A stretch of 26,529 bases of DNA from Phytomonas francai (Eukaryota; Euglenozoa; Kinetoplastea; Trypanosomatida; Trypanosomatidae). The notes beneath the pieces are model-generated. The model saw only the letters and a program-made list of their open reading frames with translations. It was not told where the DNA came from and did not search any database. Positions 1 to 8,700 of the stretch are shown here, one piece after another; the first letter of the stretch is position 1; every line of letters starts with the position of its first letter. The position numbers and the translations under genes are program-made. The stretch is taken from NCBI GenBank assembly GCA_001766655.1, contig MJCC01000015.1, forward strand, positions 165,046 through 191,574, given 5' to 3'.

Positions 1-363
1 AAACACAAACCGACACCTTTGCGTCTGTTGCCATCGCCGTCTCAAATTGAAGAAATGGGAGGTAAAGATGGGGTGTGCTTTACGAGTGCCAAATTCGATG
101 TGGATACGTCCACCGGAGAACATTGTGCCACGGCCAGCTGTGGTGCGTTTTTACTGGTCTGGAGCATGAAGGCTCTGATAAAGGCAGAGGAAAAAAATCG
201 GACCGCCCCATGCGACATGGTCTCAGTTGGTCATACAGCGCTGTCAATCAACACACCACAGCCTTCCACAGTGACTTACCTATCAAAAGAAAATATAGGT
301 TCGATACCAATAGAAGAATCTAAGCGATCTTTTCGAAAATGGACCTGGGGAAAAAGAGATTAA
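1..363 (+). CDS. C-terminal end of a probable Vid27-like protein (5' truncated by window edge)
   Basis: The frame is open from base 1 to a TAA at 361-363, so only the last 120 codons are visible and the start lies outside the window. The visible order is a PTPLRL stretch, then an FTSAKFD stretch, then a hydrophobic GAFLLVWSMKAL strand. From memory this follows the order near the end of Vid27 proteins, where the last blades of a WD40-like propeller read roughly FTxAxF..., TSTGxYxxxWNxxxV. Vid27 relatives are cytoplasmic and poorly characterised. The tail (SFRKWTWGKRD) is short and basic. The family call rests on a short segment and could be wrong; that this is the 3' end of a real gene is more certain, because it is open to the edge, richer in GC than the following DNA and in the same sense as all later genes. 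Confidence 0.55.
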   Translation, partial: KHKPTPLRLLPSPSQIEEMGGKDGVCFTSAKFDVDTSTGEHCATASCGAFLLVWSMKALIKAEEKNRTAPCDMVSVGHTALSINTPQPSTVTYLSKENIGSIPIEESKRSFRKWTWGKRD

Positions 364-1195
364 GGGTCATTGAGGGCATAGTATTTGCATTCATAAGCCA
401 ACACTATTAATATATACTTCATTCATTATTTGGTTAGTTTGTACATTGCCAGACTAAGAGGAGAGGCACGTGTAGAGCAAAAAGATTTTACAGCTGTGTT
501 ATCGAAAACGACTACTGTGTTTAACTGGTCATAGGAATACACGCGCACACATCTGTTTTATAAAGTCTTAATTAAGCTTTATGTCTGCAAACCTTTTTAT
601 CTGTCGTTTTTTTTTTTTTACTCAAGGAAATGAGTAGTGGGTGAGGTAAAGTTCAGTCACTAGTTAGATTCCATTTTCCGCGTGTTCGCAGCACACAAGC
701 GCAGAGAATGTTATCAATGTAGTAGCGAGCATTCATTTTGACCTTTCGAAAAGGCCAAAATTGATCATTTTCGTACAGCCACCCGTTCTTTATTTAGGAA
801 AAATGACCAAAAGATTGAGAAGAACTAAATGTTTATATTATTATTAAGCTCTAGATAAAGTGCATGGATATCTATTCCATAGTCGGTCAATACCTCCATG
901 CAGAACCGAGTTGACTCGGGAAACTTGAATCCTGGAGGAATTTCATTTTTTTCAATTTTAGTTTTGGTCTTACAATCCAACCATTTCTAATTCCATTGAA
1001 ACCACGTTCAATCCGAATAATAATAAAAAAAAACGATCGAACATTCTACTGGTGAGGAGCTTGTTGAAGCAGTTAAATCTTCATAATTAGTGAGAACCTG
1101 CGTCGTGTCGCAATGGCGCAAAAACGGAGGTTTTGTTGGAGTGCTTGTGGGTAAAGTTTTTTCCAGCTTTAGGATAATGTTCGCCGGTGCTCAGT
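364..1195. other. Non-coding stretch before the tRNA cluster
   Basis: AT-rich DNA after the first stop codon, with a T run at about 608-620 and no convincing reading frame on either strand. It must hold the 3' UTR of the preceding gene and any Pol II termination signal before the tRNA genes. I see no snRNA or 5S rRNA sequence in it. Confidence 0.6.
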
Positions 1196-1276
1196 GCAAA
1201 CGTGGCCGAGTGGTTAAGGCGCCCGCCTGCTAAGCGGGTGTGAACTCACGCGAAGGTTCGAACCCTTCCGTTTGCG
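1196..1276 (+). tRNA. tRNA-Ser (GCT)
   Basis: A complete cloverleaf without intron. The acceptor stem GCAAACG (1196-1202) pairs fully with CGTTTGC (1269-1275), and the discriminator is G1276. The anticodon stem CCCGC/GCGGG encloses loop CTGCTAA with anticodon GCT at 1229-1231. The long variable arm (1239-1251, with a GTG/CAC stem) is typical of serine tRNA. The T arm is GAAGG-TTCGAAC-CCTTC (1252-1268). The internal A box (TGGCCGAGTGG) and B box (GGTTCGAACCC) of the Pol III promoter are both good. It reads AGC/AGT serine codons. Confidence 0.97.
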
Positions 1277-1279
1277 ACC

Positions 1280-1283
1280 TTTT
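1280..1283 (+). terminator. Pol III terminator of tRNA-Ser
   Basis: A TTTT run starts four bases after the tRNA-Ser discriminator base, the usual Pol III stop signal. Confidence 0.75.
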
Positions 1284-1317
1284 CACCCATCCACCCACTA
1301 CGGTCAAAGATTTTGCG

Positions 1318-1322
1318 AAAAA
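1318..1322 (-). terminator. Pol III terminator of tRNA-Asp
   Basis: AAAAA on the + strand, read as TTTTT on the - strand, lies directly after the 3' end of the minus-strand tRNA-Asp. Confidence 0.75.
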
Positions 1323-1394
1323 CTTCCCGGCCGGGAATCGAACCCGGGTCACCCGCGTGACAGGCGGGTATACTGACCGCTATACTACCGAGAA
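1323..1394 (-). tRNA. tRNA-Asp (GTC)
   Basis: A 72-nt minus-strand cloverleaf. The acceptor strand TTCTCGG pairs with CCGGGAA through one U-G wobble (position 4-69), and the discriminator is G. Anticodon stem CCGCC/GGCGG-type pairing surrounds loop CTGTCAC, with anticodon GTC (complement of 1359-1361). The T arm is CCGGG-TTCGATT-CCCGG. No intron. It is convergent with tRNA-Ser, 46 bases apart. Confidence 0.97.
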
Positions 1395-1444
1395 CTGGTA
1401 ATGGCTACGCACCGAATCTATCGTTACTAAAAATGGTCACAAAT

Positions 1445-1448
1445 AAAA
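1445..1448 (-). terminator. Pol III terminator of tRNA-Ala
   Basis: AAAA on the + strand gives TTTT on the - strand one base after the end of tRNA-Ala. Confidence 0.7.
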
Positions 1449-1449
1449 G

Positions 1450-1522
1450 TGGAGAAGTTGGGTATCGATCCCAATACCTACCGCATGCTAAGCGGTCGCT
1501 CTACCATCTGAGCTACATCCCC
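1450..1522 (-). tRNA. tRNA-Ala (AGC)
   Basis: A 73-nt minus-strand cloverleaf beginning GGGGATG, with anticodon AGC (complement of 1487-1489) in loop TTAGCAT. Discriminator A73 and a G3-U70 pair in the acceptor stem are present; G3-U70 is the classical identity element for alanyl-tRNA synthetase. The T arm is TTGGG-ATCGATA-CCCAA. Position 6-67 is U opposite U, an acceptor-stem mismatch. It is in tandem with tRNA-Asp on the same strand. Confidence 0.96.
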
Positions 1523-1718
1523 GTGACACCTTCCCTTAAGTCTCACAAAAAGGATAGAGAACCCGGCTCAGGGAGGGGGGCCGCTCCTTCCACCCCCACT
1601 ACCCTCGCCTACGCTTTTCAACCTCCTTGCCTGCTTCTGCCTTTCTCTGGCTTAAGGCCCCACCGGGATGTTGCTTCTTCCAACAAAGTCATAGTAAGCA
1701 ATCGTTGAGACAATTCAT

Positions 1719-2030
1719 ATGGCTGGTGCTCCTACACAGACAGACCCCACGGACACTTCCAGGTTCCTGCGCCGTCTGGTTACGCATGGGGGAATTTTGC
1801 TTCCTCGAGTTTTGTCACCACCGATAACGCAACTCACCAATGTGACGGGATGGGGAAATATTTTCCGATTGAAGCAGTGGGGTGCGATTCATATATGTAT
1901 TTTTTTTATCCCTTGCATGAGTAAGAAGGGGGTTGACTTTGCAGCCCTTTTCTTTTTTCTTGGCGAGGTGCCGTTGTGTATGGGGGCGGGATTTATAAAG
2001 GTCCTTTGGATGGGATCTATTGTGATCTAA
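1719..2030 (+). CDS. Weak candidate small ORF (103 codons)
   Basis: An ATG-started frame in the only GC-richer patch between the tRNA cluster and the next gene. A pyrimidine-rich tract followed by AG lies upstream (about 1620-1654), so it could receive a spliced leader. The predicted product is hydrophilic at first (MAGAPTQTDPTDTSRFLRR) and then has two hydrophobic segments, about residues 54-68 and 72-103. I recognise no family. An in-frame ATG at 1668 starts a short upstream ORF that ends before it. A chance ORF is the more likely explanation. Confidence 0.2.
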   Translation: MAGAPTQTDPTDTSRFLRRLVTHGGILLPRVLSPPITQLTNVTGWGNIFRLKQWGAIHICIFFIPCMSKKGVDFAALFFFLGEVPLCMGAGFIKVLWMGSIVI

Positions 2031-2627
2031 TTTTTTACATCCTTTTCGTCTGGACCTTCTGTTAATACAGGTTCATTTCAGTTAAGTTTATTTAAATTTT
2101 AAAGCATCATTTCTCGGACTAGTGTTCATGGGTTCACTTTTTACTTTTTTTCTTCTGATAATAATGATTAATTTTTTTTCATTTGGTATATTTCATGTGT
2201 GTCTGGAGATATTATCTTTTGTCTTCCAAGTTTTCGGATGGCTTGTATGTGATGCGCGTTTTTTTTGTGTTCACTGATACTTTTAAATATACCTAATTTA
2301 TTTTTAAATCATAAATTTTCTATAAAATTATTTGTTCAAGTTAAGCAATGAAAAAATTACCCTGCTTTTTATCTTTTATCTATTTGATTTATCAAGTCAA
2401 TTGTACATTTTTTCGTTTCCATAAAAGTTTAAAGAAACAACAAATCTTCAAAATACCTGTCTATATATTGGTGATTTAATTATTCATTCCAAAAATTCCT
2501 TATGTAATGCTTCCTAGATATACAAACAATATGAAACCAAGCGGAAAAGTTATATGTAAACATAAACTTTCGAATCTTTTGAACGATTTTTCACTTTTTA
2601 TGTAATATATGTTGGCAAATATTACTA

Positions 2628-2653
2628 TTCTTTCTCATTTTCCTGTAATTTAG
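2628..2653 (+). promoter_or_regulatory. Predicted trans-splice acceptor for the 313-residue protein gene
   Basis: A near-pure pyrimidine tract (2628-2644) is followed by the first AG at 2652-2653, 14 bases before the ATG at 2668. Confidence 0.55.
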
Positions 2654-2667
2654 TCTATTTTTCAAAA

Positions 2668-3609
2668 ATGCAAGAAAAAGAAAGGAAATTTATACCCCCC
2701 AGTGAAAGTGGAGCTACACGTTTTCCAAATACTACACAGTCAAGTACTTTTTCAATATATGCACCACCTTTTGATCCCACCGCCTCCTTAGGACTAGATA
2801 TGCATACTGAGGTACATGGTAACACAAATTGGGGCTACCAGTCACCTTTCGTGACAGGATATAACCCCGTGAAAGCAGCAAATGCGTACACTGGTACTTT
2901 AGGTCACTTTAGAAACCCTAATATGACTGGCACACGATATGAACCGAAGAAAGAGAACGCCGAAAAAGAGGGGTTGTCAATTTATGCAAAACCTTGGCGG
3001 CCTCCCTCCGAGCCCGTTCTTGATCCTATTATAGTAGACGATAAGGTTACTGATTTTGCTCCACCATCATTTTTAAAAGTTCAACTGGGAGGTGTAGCGG
3101 TTTTTGCACCAGCTCCAATTATTTCGAAGGAATTGACTAACAATGTTTTTGTTCACGTGTCCACCGTAATACCTCGAACGAATTTATCTGCTGAGTTTAA
3201 ACTTTTAAATTATTTATGCGGCCGATGCCCTTTAAAATCGTTGTTTGGAAGATTGTCTTCGCGAAAAGCTGATGTAAGTCTGCATAACATTGCTCCAGAT
3301 ATCCCCCCTCTATGTATTGCTCATCTAATCGAGCAGCAGATAAAAGCCAAAGTAACTGCCATATATTATAATGAAGCTGATGGTTCACAATATGATGTCT
3401 GGTTAGATAAGCCAAACATTTCTTCTCATGCTGTTGAAATGATTAATGATCGTCTTTGGACCTGCCCTATGTTTCATGGTTTTGCAGTTCTTCTTAAAGA
3501 TGAAGAATCGAAAATCTTCCTGAAGAACTATTTGGACACATTAAAAAAATCCGAGCACAGTAAAAAATGTCCATATCCTCTCGCTTTTGTTGAGGTAAAG
3601 GAACACTAG
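2668..3609 (+). CDS. Unknown 313-residue protein with two SIYAxP motifs
   Basis: ATG start 14 bases after a good acceptor AG; TAG stop. The N-terminal third is low in structure and rich in P, N, T and S. It carries FSIYAPPFDP at residues 28-37 and LSIYAKPWRP at 103-112, two copies of one short motif of the form [FL]SIYAxP[FW]xP. This overlaps the A-x-x-F-x-P end of the PAM2 motif that binds the MLLE domain of poly(A)-binding protein, so a role in mRNA metabolism is possible (inference). The C-terminal half (about residues 130-305) looks folded, with alternating hydrophobic strands and helices and a conserved-looking LWTCPMFHGFAVLL stretch at about 270-283; a divergent RNA-binding fold is conceivable but not shown. 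No signal peptide or membrane segment. Codon use is much more AT-rich than in the other genes, and both flanks are long AT-rich non-coding DNA. Confidence 0.85.
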   Translation: MQEKERKFIPPSESGATRFPNTTQSSTFSIYAPPFDPTASLGLDMHTEVHGNTNWGYQSPFVTGYNPVKAANAYTGTLGHFRNPNMTGTRYEPKKENAEKEGLSIYAKPWRPPSEPVLDPIIVDDKVTDFAPPSFLKVQLGGVAVFAPAPIISKELTNNVFVHVSTVIPRTNLSAEFKLLNYLCGRCPLKSLFGRLSSRKADVSLHNIAPDIPPLCIAHLIEQQIKAKVTAIYYNEADGSQYDVWLDKPNISSHAVEMINDRLWTCPMFHGFAVLLKDEESKIFLKNYLDTLKKSEHSKKCPYPLAFVEVKEH

Positions 3610-3870
3610 CTATTTTTTCCATCTAGTTTTCGAATAATAAATGCACTGTTTTCTTTGAAAGTCGTGTGATTAACTTACTTTTGAAACAGAGTCATCCTAC
3701 TTTCAAGGAAGAGCTTTGACTTAAAAAAATCTATTTCTATTGATCTTAATACAAACCTTCTTTAGATTGTTTTCCTATTTCTCACGCTTTTTTTTTACCC
3801 CCCCCCCTCCCCCCATAGAAAAACTACTTTAAGGGAATTCATCAATGCAATAATAGGTATTATTAAATAA

Positions 3871-3917
<47 letters not shown>

Positions 3918-3928
3918 CGTGTGTGTAC
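3871..3928. repeat. (AC)13(AT)10(GT)4 compound microsatellite, foldable
   Basis: AC repeats at 3871-3896 run into AT repeats at 3897-3916 and then GTGTGTGT at 3919-3926. The AC and GT arms are complementary and the AT core is self-complementary, so the block can form a hairpin or cruciform. Confidence 0.9.
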
Positions 3929-4036
3929 ATATACGTTTTTATATGTCAATAAGCCAATTTTCCCTTCATGGATTATTATTAAAAGTGGGAGTTCAAGGAA
4001 ATGTTTGCATGCACCCTAGAATACTCGTTTCGTAGC

Positions 4037-4054
4037 ATTATTATTATTATTATT
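4037..4054. repeat. (ATT)6 microsatellite
   Basis: Six uninterrupted ATT units in intergenic DNA. Confidence 0.9.
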
Positions 4055-5060
4055 TTTTATGAATTTACCTTTAGCTAAAGCAAAAAAATAGATTAATGAT
4101 AAAAATTTATTGATAAAAAATGGTATATAGAGAATTGCCTTTTATAGTTGAGTTGTGTGTTTAGCCTTTTTTAATTGGTTTTAATCCTTTTTTTTTGAAC
4201 GTTAGGGTTGTATTTTTCCAGACTACATTTTAGGTACTACAGAGACATGAAATTAATGTTTCTATGCGCTACAATAGTTATTTTTCAAATGTTAACCTTT
4301 ATTTGTAGATTTCCATACATGGGACCAGGTTCAAATATTTAGCTTATAAATGATAATAATAATATTAGACACACTGGCTACTTTATAAATTATATACAAC
4401 TTCTGAAGTTAAAGGCTAAAAATCATCCCACCTTGCACATTTTTCTTTAAGCAATTCCACTGCATCGATCAAGAGTTTCAGTATATCATGCAATCTGTAT
4501 AGTGAGATATTTGGTCTCTCAGTAGTATTATCAGTCAGTAGAATTGATGACTTTACTAATAGTAATTACCTACAAGATATTTTATTTTAACTACTACGAT
4601 ACAAAGAGTTTCTTATTCTTCTTTTCAGAAGTGACTGGTAGCAATAATTTAAACAAAAATCGAAGAGTACAGTTTCAATATTTGTCCGCATAAATCATTC
4701 GCTAAAATGAACCGCAAAGTCTACCAAAATAGATTCAATAACGTTGTTAGTATGATTTGCTTGTTTACTATGTATTTTACCCTCAATATCGCACTGGAAA
4801 GTTATTAAGAAACCGAAATAATAACTCAGCCACCCATATTAGAAGATTATGTAAATAATAGAACAATTCAGCAGTTTAGATTTATGTATTTTTTGTAATA
4901 AAAAATAGCGTCTGCTTCAATATTTATTTCTTTTTTTTAAATATATTTATGTGTCTTGCTCTCATGGTTTGTTCTTCTTGCATTGTGATTTATTTCATGA
5001 GTTGTGAAGTTGAAGATAAGTCACAACGAAACAGCAACTCATGTATCTTATTGCATAGCT

Positions 5061-5081
5061 ATTATTATTATTATTATTATT
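5061..5081. repeat. (ATT)7 microsatellite
   Basis: Seven uninterrupted ATT units in the same intergenic region as the (ATT)6 tract. Confidence 0.9.
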
Positions 5082-5151
5082 TAAATACATTGGTGCTTTT
5101 CGTGAATATTATCTCTTGAACAATTCACATACTATGAAGGAAGTTATATGA

Positions 5152-5194
5152 TATGAATATGAATATGAATATTAATATATATATATATATATAT
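5152..5194. repeat. ATGAAT hexamer repeat followed by (AT)10
   Basis: Three near-perfect ATGAAT units (about 5153-5170) lead into an AT run at 5175-5194. Confidence 0.8.
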
Positions 5195-5724
5195 ACATAT
5201 ATCATCGATTAGTTAGTGGGCATCATATGTTAACCTGAACATGCAAGTTGCCTTTTAGATAATATTCGAGTCTTTTTTTTGGTTCGTTTTCTCTTAGCGC
5301 GTGGCTCTGTTTTGATGTACGTCTTTTTCTTTTCATTGGAAAGCTTGCTTTCGTTTTATCCTTTTTCATTGCAATATTTGAGGGAGATATGTACAATAAT
5401 AGGAGACTCGGAACGGCTCTAGACTATCGTTCTCCTATTTGGGAGAGCATATGAAGCTGCCCTTCCTTGCCGTTCCCCCTTTTTTTCCCCTCCTGTTGCA
5501 CCTACTTCATCACTTTCCACGGTGAGGAGTATCACTTTTCACGAGAAGAGATTGCGTACACTCCCACTCTGCACGCACAGACCCTGATGGGTATTGCGTA
5601 TATGGGGAGAAAGTGCTTTGAATGAAATTTTGATCAATTAATGAATATTTTTTATCATGATATGAGTAGTCTTTTGTTTTATTCTCAAAAGAAGAATGCC
5701 CGAGAAACTATACCTTTTTATTTA

Positions 5725-5746
5725 CTTTTTTTCCTCTTATTGGAAG
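5725..5746 (+). promoter_or_regulatory. Candidate trans-splice acceptor deciding the PP2A B'' start
   Basis: An uninterrupted pyrimidine tract (5725-5738) is followed by AG at 5745-5746, 14 bases before the ATG at 5761. A second, longer pyrimidine tract lies at 5459-5519 with its first AG at 5525-5526. Use of that one would place short upstream ORFs at 5587-5625 and 5622-5633 before the ATG at 5641. Confidence 0.5.
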
Positions 5747-5760
5747 TGAAATATGCTTTG

Positions 5761-8700
5761 ATGCGTCAGTCTTCAAATTTTGAAAATTTTCATGGGAGTA
5801 GCGCTGAGAATGAAGAAAAAGAGCAGGAATTCGGCTCTTTCTTCCCATTCGCCCCGCCGAGGATACGACGACAGGGAAGTAGTGTTAGACACACAGAGAC
5901 GCGTTTATTTTGTAATAGAAAAGATCAAGGTGTCGTTGATGAAACGAAGAGTACCACTTCTATGGGGGGAAATGTTTATAGTCCTTTTGTTAGCAACTTT
6001 AGCTTGCTGAAAAAAAAGCGATTAATACAGCAGAATGGAAGCAATGTAGATGATATACGAAATCCTAATAACTCTGACCATGCGAAAGACAGTGGGTTTC
6101 ATTTTGTGGCAAATAATGGGGATACCCCGGATCATAGTGATAAGGCTAAGGCTTTTACTAGAACCTCGCTTGTAGAGGGGAACCGAAGCACATTACACCC
6201 AAGTGATGAAATTAACTATTTTGATACAGCAGACTCTGGGGGTCTAGGTATTCGGAATAAAAGCGCCTTTTTTCAGCGCGAGAGGGGTCGAAGTTGTTTT
6301 ATGAGTTCGTTTTCCGTTCTGGGGGTAGGAGCTGGGCTTTCATCGTTGCAGCGCGGGCGCTTTCAGAAAAGCATGGAGGCAAGTTCACTGAGCCATAATC
6401 AAGTGAAGTTAAAGCTACTTGAGCTCTTGAAATACTGGATGGGCTTCCCCAGTGTGCGTTTTCAGATTCACTCCATTGTGCAGGATACTCTTGATCAAGC
6501 GGGAATCAACTCCTCGCCGGTTCGAGAGGTGTGGTGTGAGGCATCTAGGCCAGGTTATTATAAATGCAAGGGCAACTCTAATATGAGAGAGTCTCATACG
6601 AATGATGGTAATTTCGCTACTAATTCGAGCACTTACATCGTCTCGCATGAGCCCGTACCGAATACGCACGTGCCCATATCCAACCACTTAGGAGCTCAGG
6701 AAGTCTCTGATGCTAACATAGCAATCAGCCCGGCCCATTCATTCCATCCCTTGTCCACGCCCTCTCCACCAACATCCGTGCGGACGTCTAAGGCGTCCCC
6801 ACGCGCGATAACTAGCGATGTTGAAAATGCTAGTCAGCAAGAAACGGAATGTTTGCTTAGTCCATCACCCCAAATTCTAGAAACGACATTTATGGGGGCA
6901 CATACAGCATCAACATTGCCTTATTCTGCACCCTCAATACACAGGTTTCCATTGGATGCAGGGGAGCCGAAACGCAATGAATTGCCAGCACCTCAGAACC
7001 CGGTCGCTGACGTCCCTCGCACGCCAGATAAGGAAGCCGTGAAAGCCAAAACTGGGCGCGGAACAAGATGCAATAGTTGGGCCTCTTTTTCGAAGGGTGT
7101 TGATGATGATGTGGCCACCACAAGGGGGGTCAAGGGTTCGAATGAAGGACCATCCGGTGCAAGTTACGAGGATATTCCTCAGTTTTATTTCCCGCTAGGA
7201 CGACCTACCACTCAGGAGAGTGTTATTTCCCGACCTCTTAGTACAAAAATTCAAAATCCACATTTAAAAATGTTAGAATCTGTTCCTTTTGCAGGTGCGA
7301 TGTACGACACGACTGATATTATCTACGATTCACTGGTATCCTATCCAAACAAAGATAAGGCTTCAATGCAACATGATTCAACAATGCCCTCGATGTCAAC
7401 TCTCCGATGCATGGAGGATAAATGCGTCAGTGAATACCTTCATAAAGAATTTCATCGACTCCTTCACTCTCGGAAGTCGAGCACCAAAACTCACTCGCTT
7501 GAAGGCCAACTCAATGGTTTGCGACGAATACAACACACTAAGCGAGAGGCAAACTACAAACATTGCCTCATTGAATGCATTGAGCGCATATGTGTTAATT
7601 GTTTTGGGATACCACGTTACTTTGCCTATATCGTTCTATACCTGATTCTGAATGAGGTTGCTATAAACTCCTCGGATACAACCAACCCTCGCACTAGCGG
7701 TCGGTTTCGTTTGTCTTCTATGCATGGATCAGTTTTGTCGTCTTACGTGAAGCAAATTACTGTGCAGCATTTGCTGGAATTTTATAATGAATGCCTGAAA
7801 GGAAAGGATAGTATTCGAAGAACATTTGATTTGCTCATCCTTTCGTCAAGTCTCAAGAGCGATGGCGCTGCCGTTGACAATCAGAAAAGTCGGCATCAAG
7901 GGCTTTTTTCGCAACGAACTACCGCATTACGCTCATTTCTTCTACCAGGCGATTTTGAAGAGTACATAAACGTGATACTTCACCACCACCCGGGTCTTTC
8001 TTTTCTGAAGAAAACTCCTGAATTTTGTCCCAGGTATATCAATACAGTGATTTACAGGATACTCTATGATGTGGACCGATATGACAGGGGACGCATCAGT
8101 TTTGCGGCCTTCTCGTCGTCACGTCTTATGGATGCCTTTCGACAGGTGGATGCGACCCCAGATATTAACTCTGTGTTACTTTTTTTCTCTTATGAGCACT
8201 TTTACGTTCTTTATTGCCGTTTTTGGGAGCTAGATGAGGATTGCGATATGTTAATATCGCAAAAGGACTTTTCAAGATATTACCCTGATGGCACTTTCAA
8301 TCCGCTCATTATTCAACGGATTTTTAGCGGTGTCGGCCGCCGTATTCGGTGTGAAGTGGAGGGATACATTGGGTACGAGGATTTCGTGTGGTTTTGCCTC
8401 TCAGAAGAGGATAAGTCTACTCCGCAAGCTATACAATATTGGTTTCGAATTCTAGATCTCGATGGGGATGGTATTCTTTCCATTTATGAGATGAGGACTT
8501 TTTATAATATGGTGGAAGAGGGAGTGTCCTTTGTGGGCGAGAATGTTGTTCCATTTGAGAACATTGTGCGCCAGGTGTTCGACATGATACGTTGCTCGGG
8601 GTACCGTGGCTTAACCTTAGCGGACCTCTTACATGATCCTCAGGCGGCGCACGTGTTGTTGAACATGCTCACGGACTTTGTTAAGCTTTTACAGTATGAG

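Larger units (their letters stand above)
1523..2667. other. Intergenic stretch after the tRNA cluster
   Basis: Two parts: about 1540-2030 is mixed in composition with G-rich and T-rich patches, and about 2035-2667 is strongly AT-rich with many T runs. Apart from the weak candidate at 1719-2030 I see no gene. If the tRNAs interrupt the Pol II unit, transcription would have to restart here, but no promoter can be recognised from the sequence alone. Confidence 0.5.
3610..5640. other. Long AT-rich intergenic region with microsatellites
   Basis: About 2 kb with no frame of convincing length on either strand. It holds an AC/AT/GT repeat block, two ATT tracts, an AT run, a C-rich tract (3798-3814) and, at its end, a long pyrimidine tract (about 5459-5519). 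It is the longest gene-free stretch in the window. I find no transposon or tRNA in it. Confidence 0.65.

Noticed and set aside
1433..1708. 91-codon plus-strand frame across tRNA-Ala
   Set aside because: It reads through a complete tRNA gene on the opposite strand.
5641..5760. Hydrophobic N-terminal segment of the PP2A B'' frame read as a membrane anchor or signal
   Set aside because: The hydrophobic residues come from a T/C tract typical of a splice acceptor, and the frame has a better ATG at 5761.
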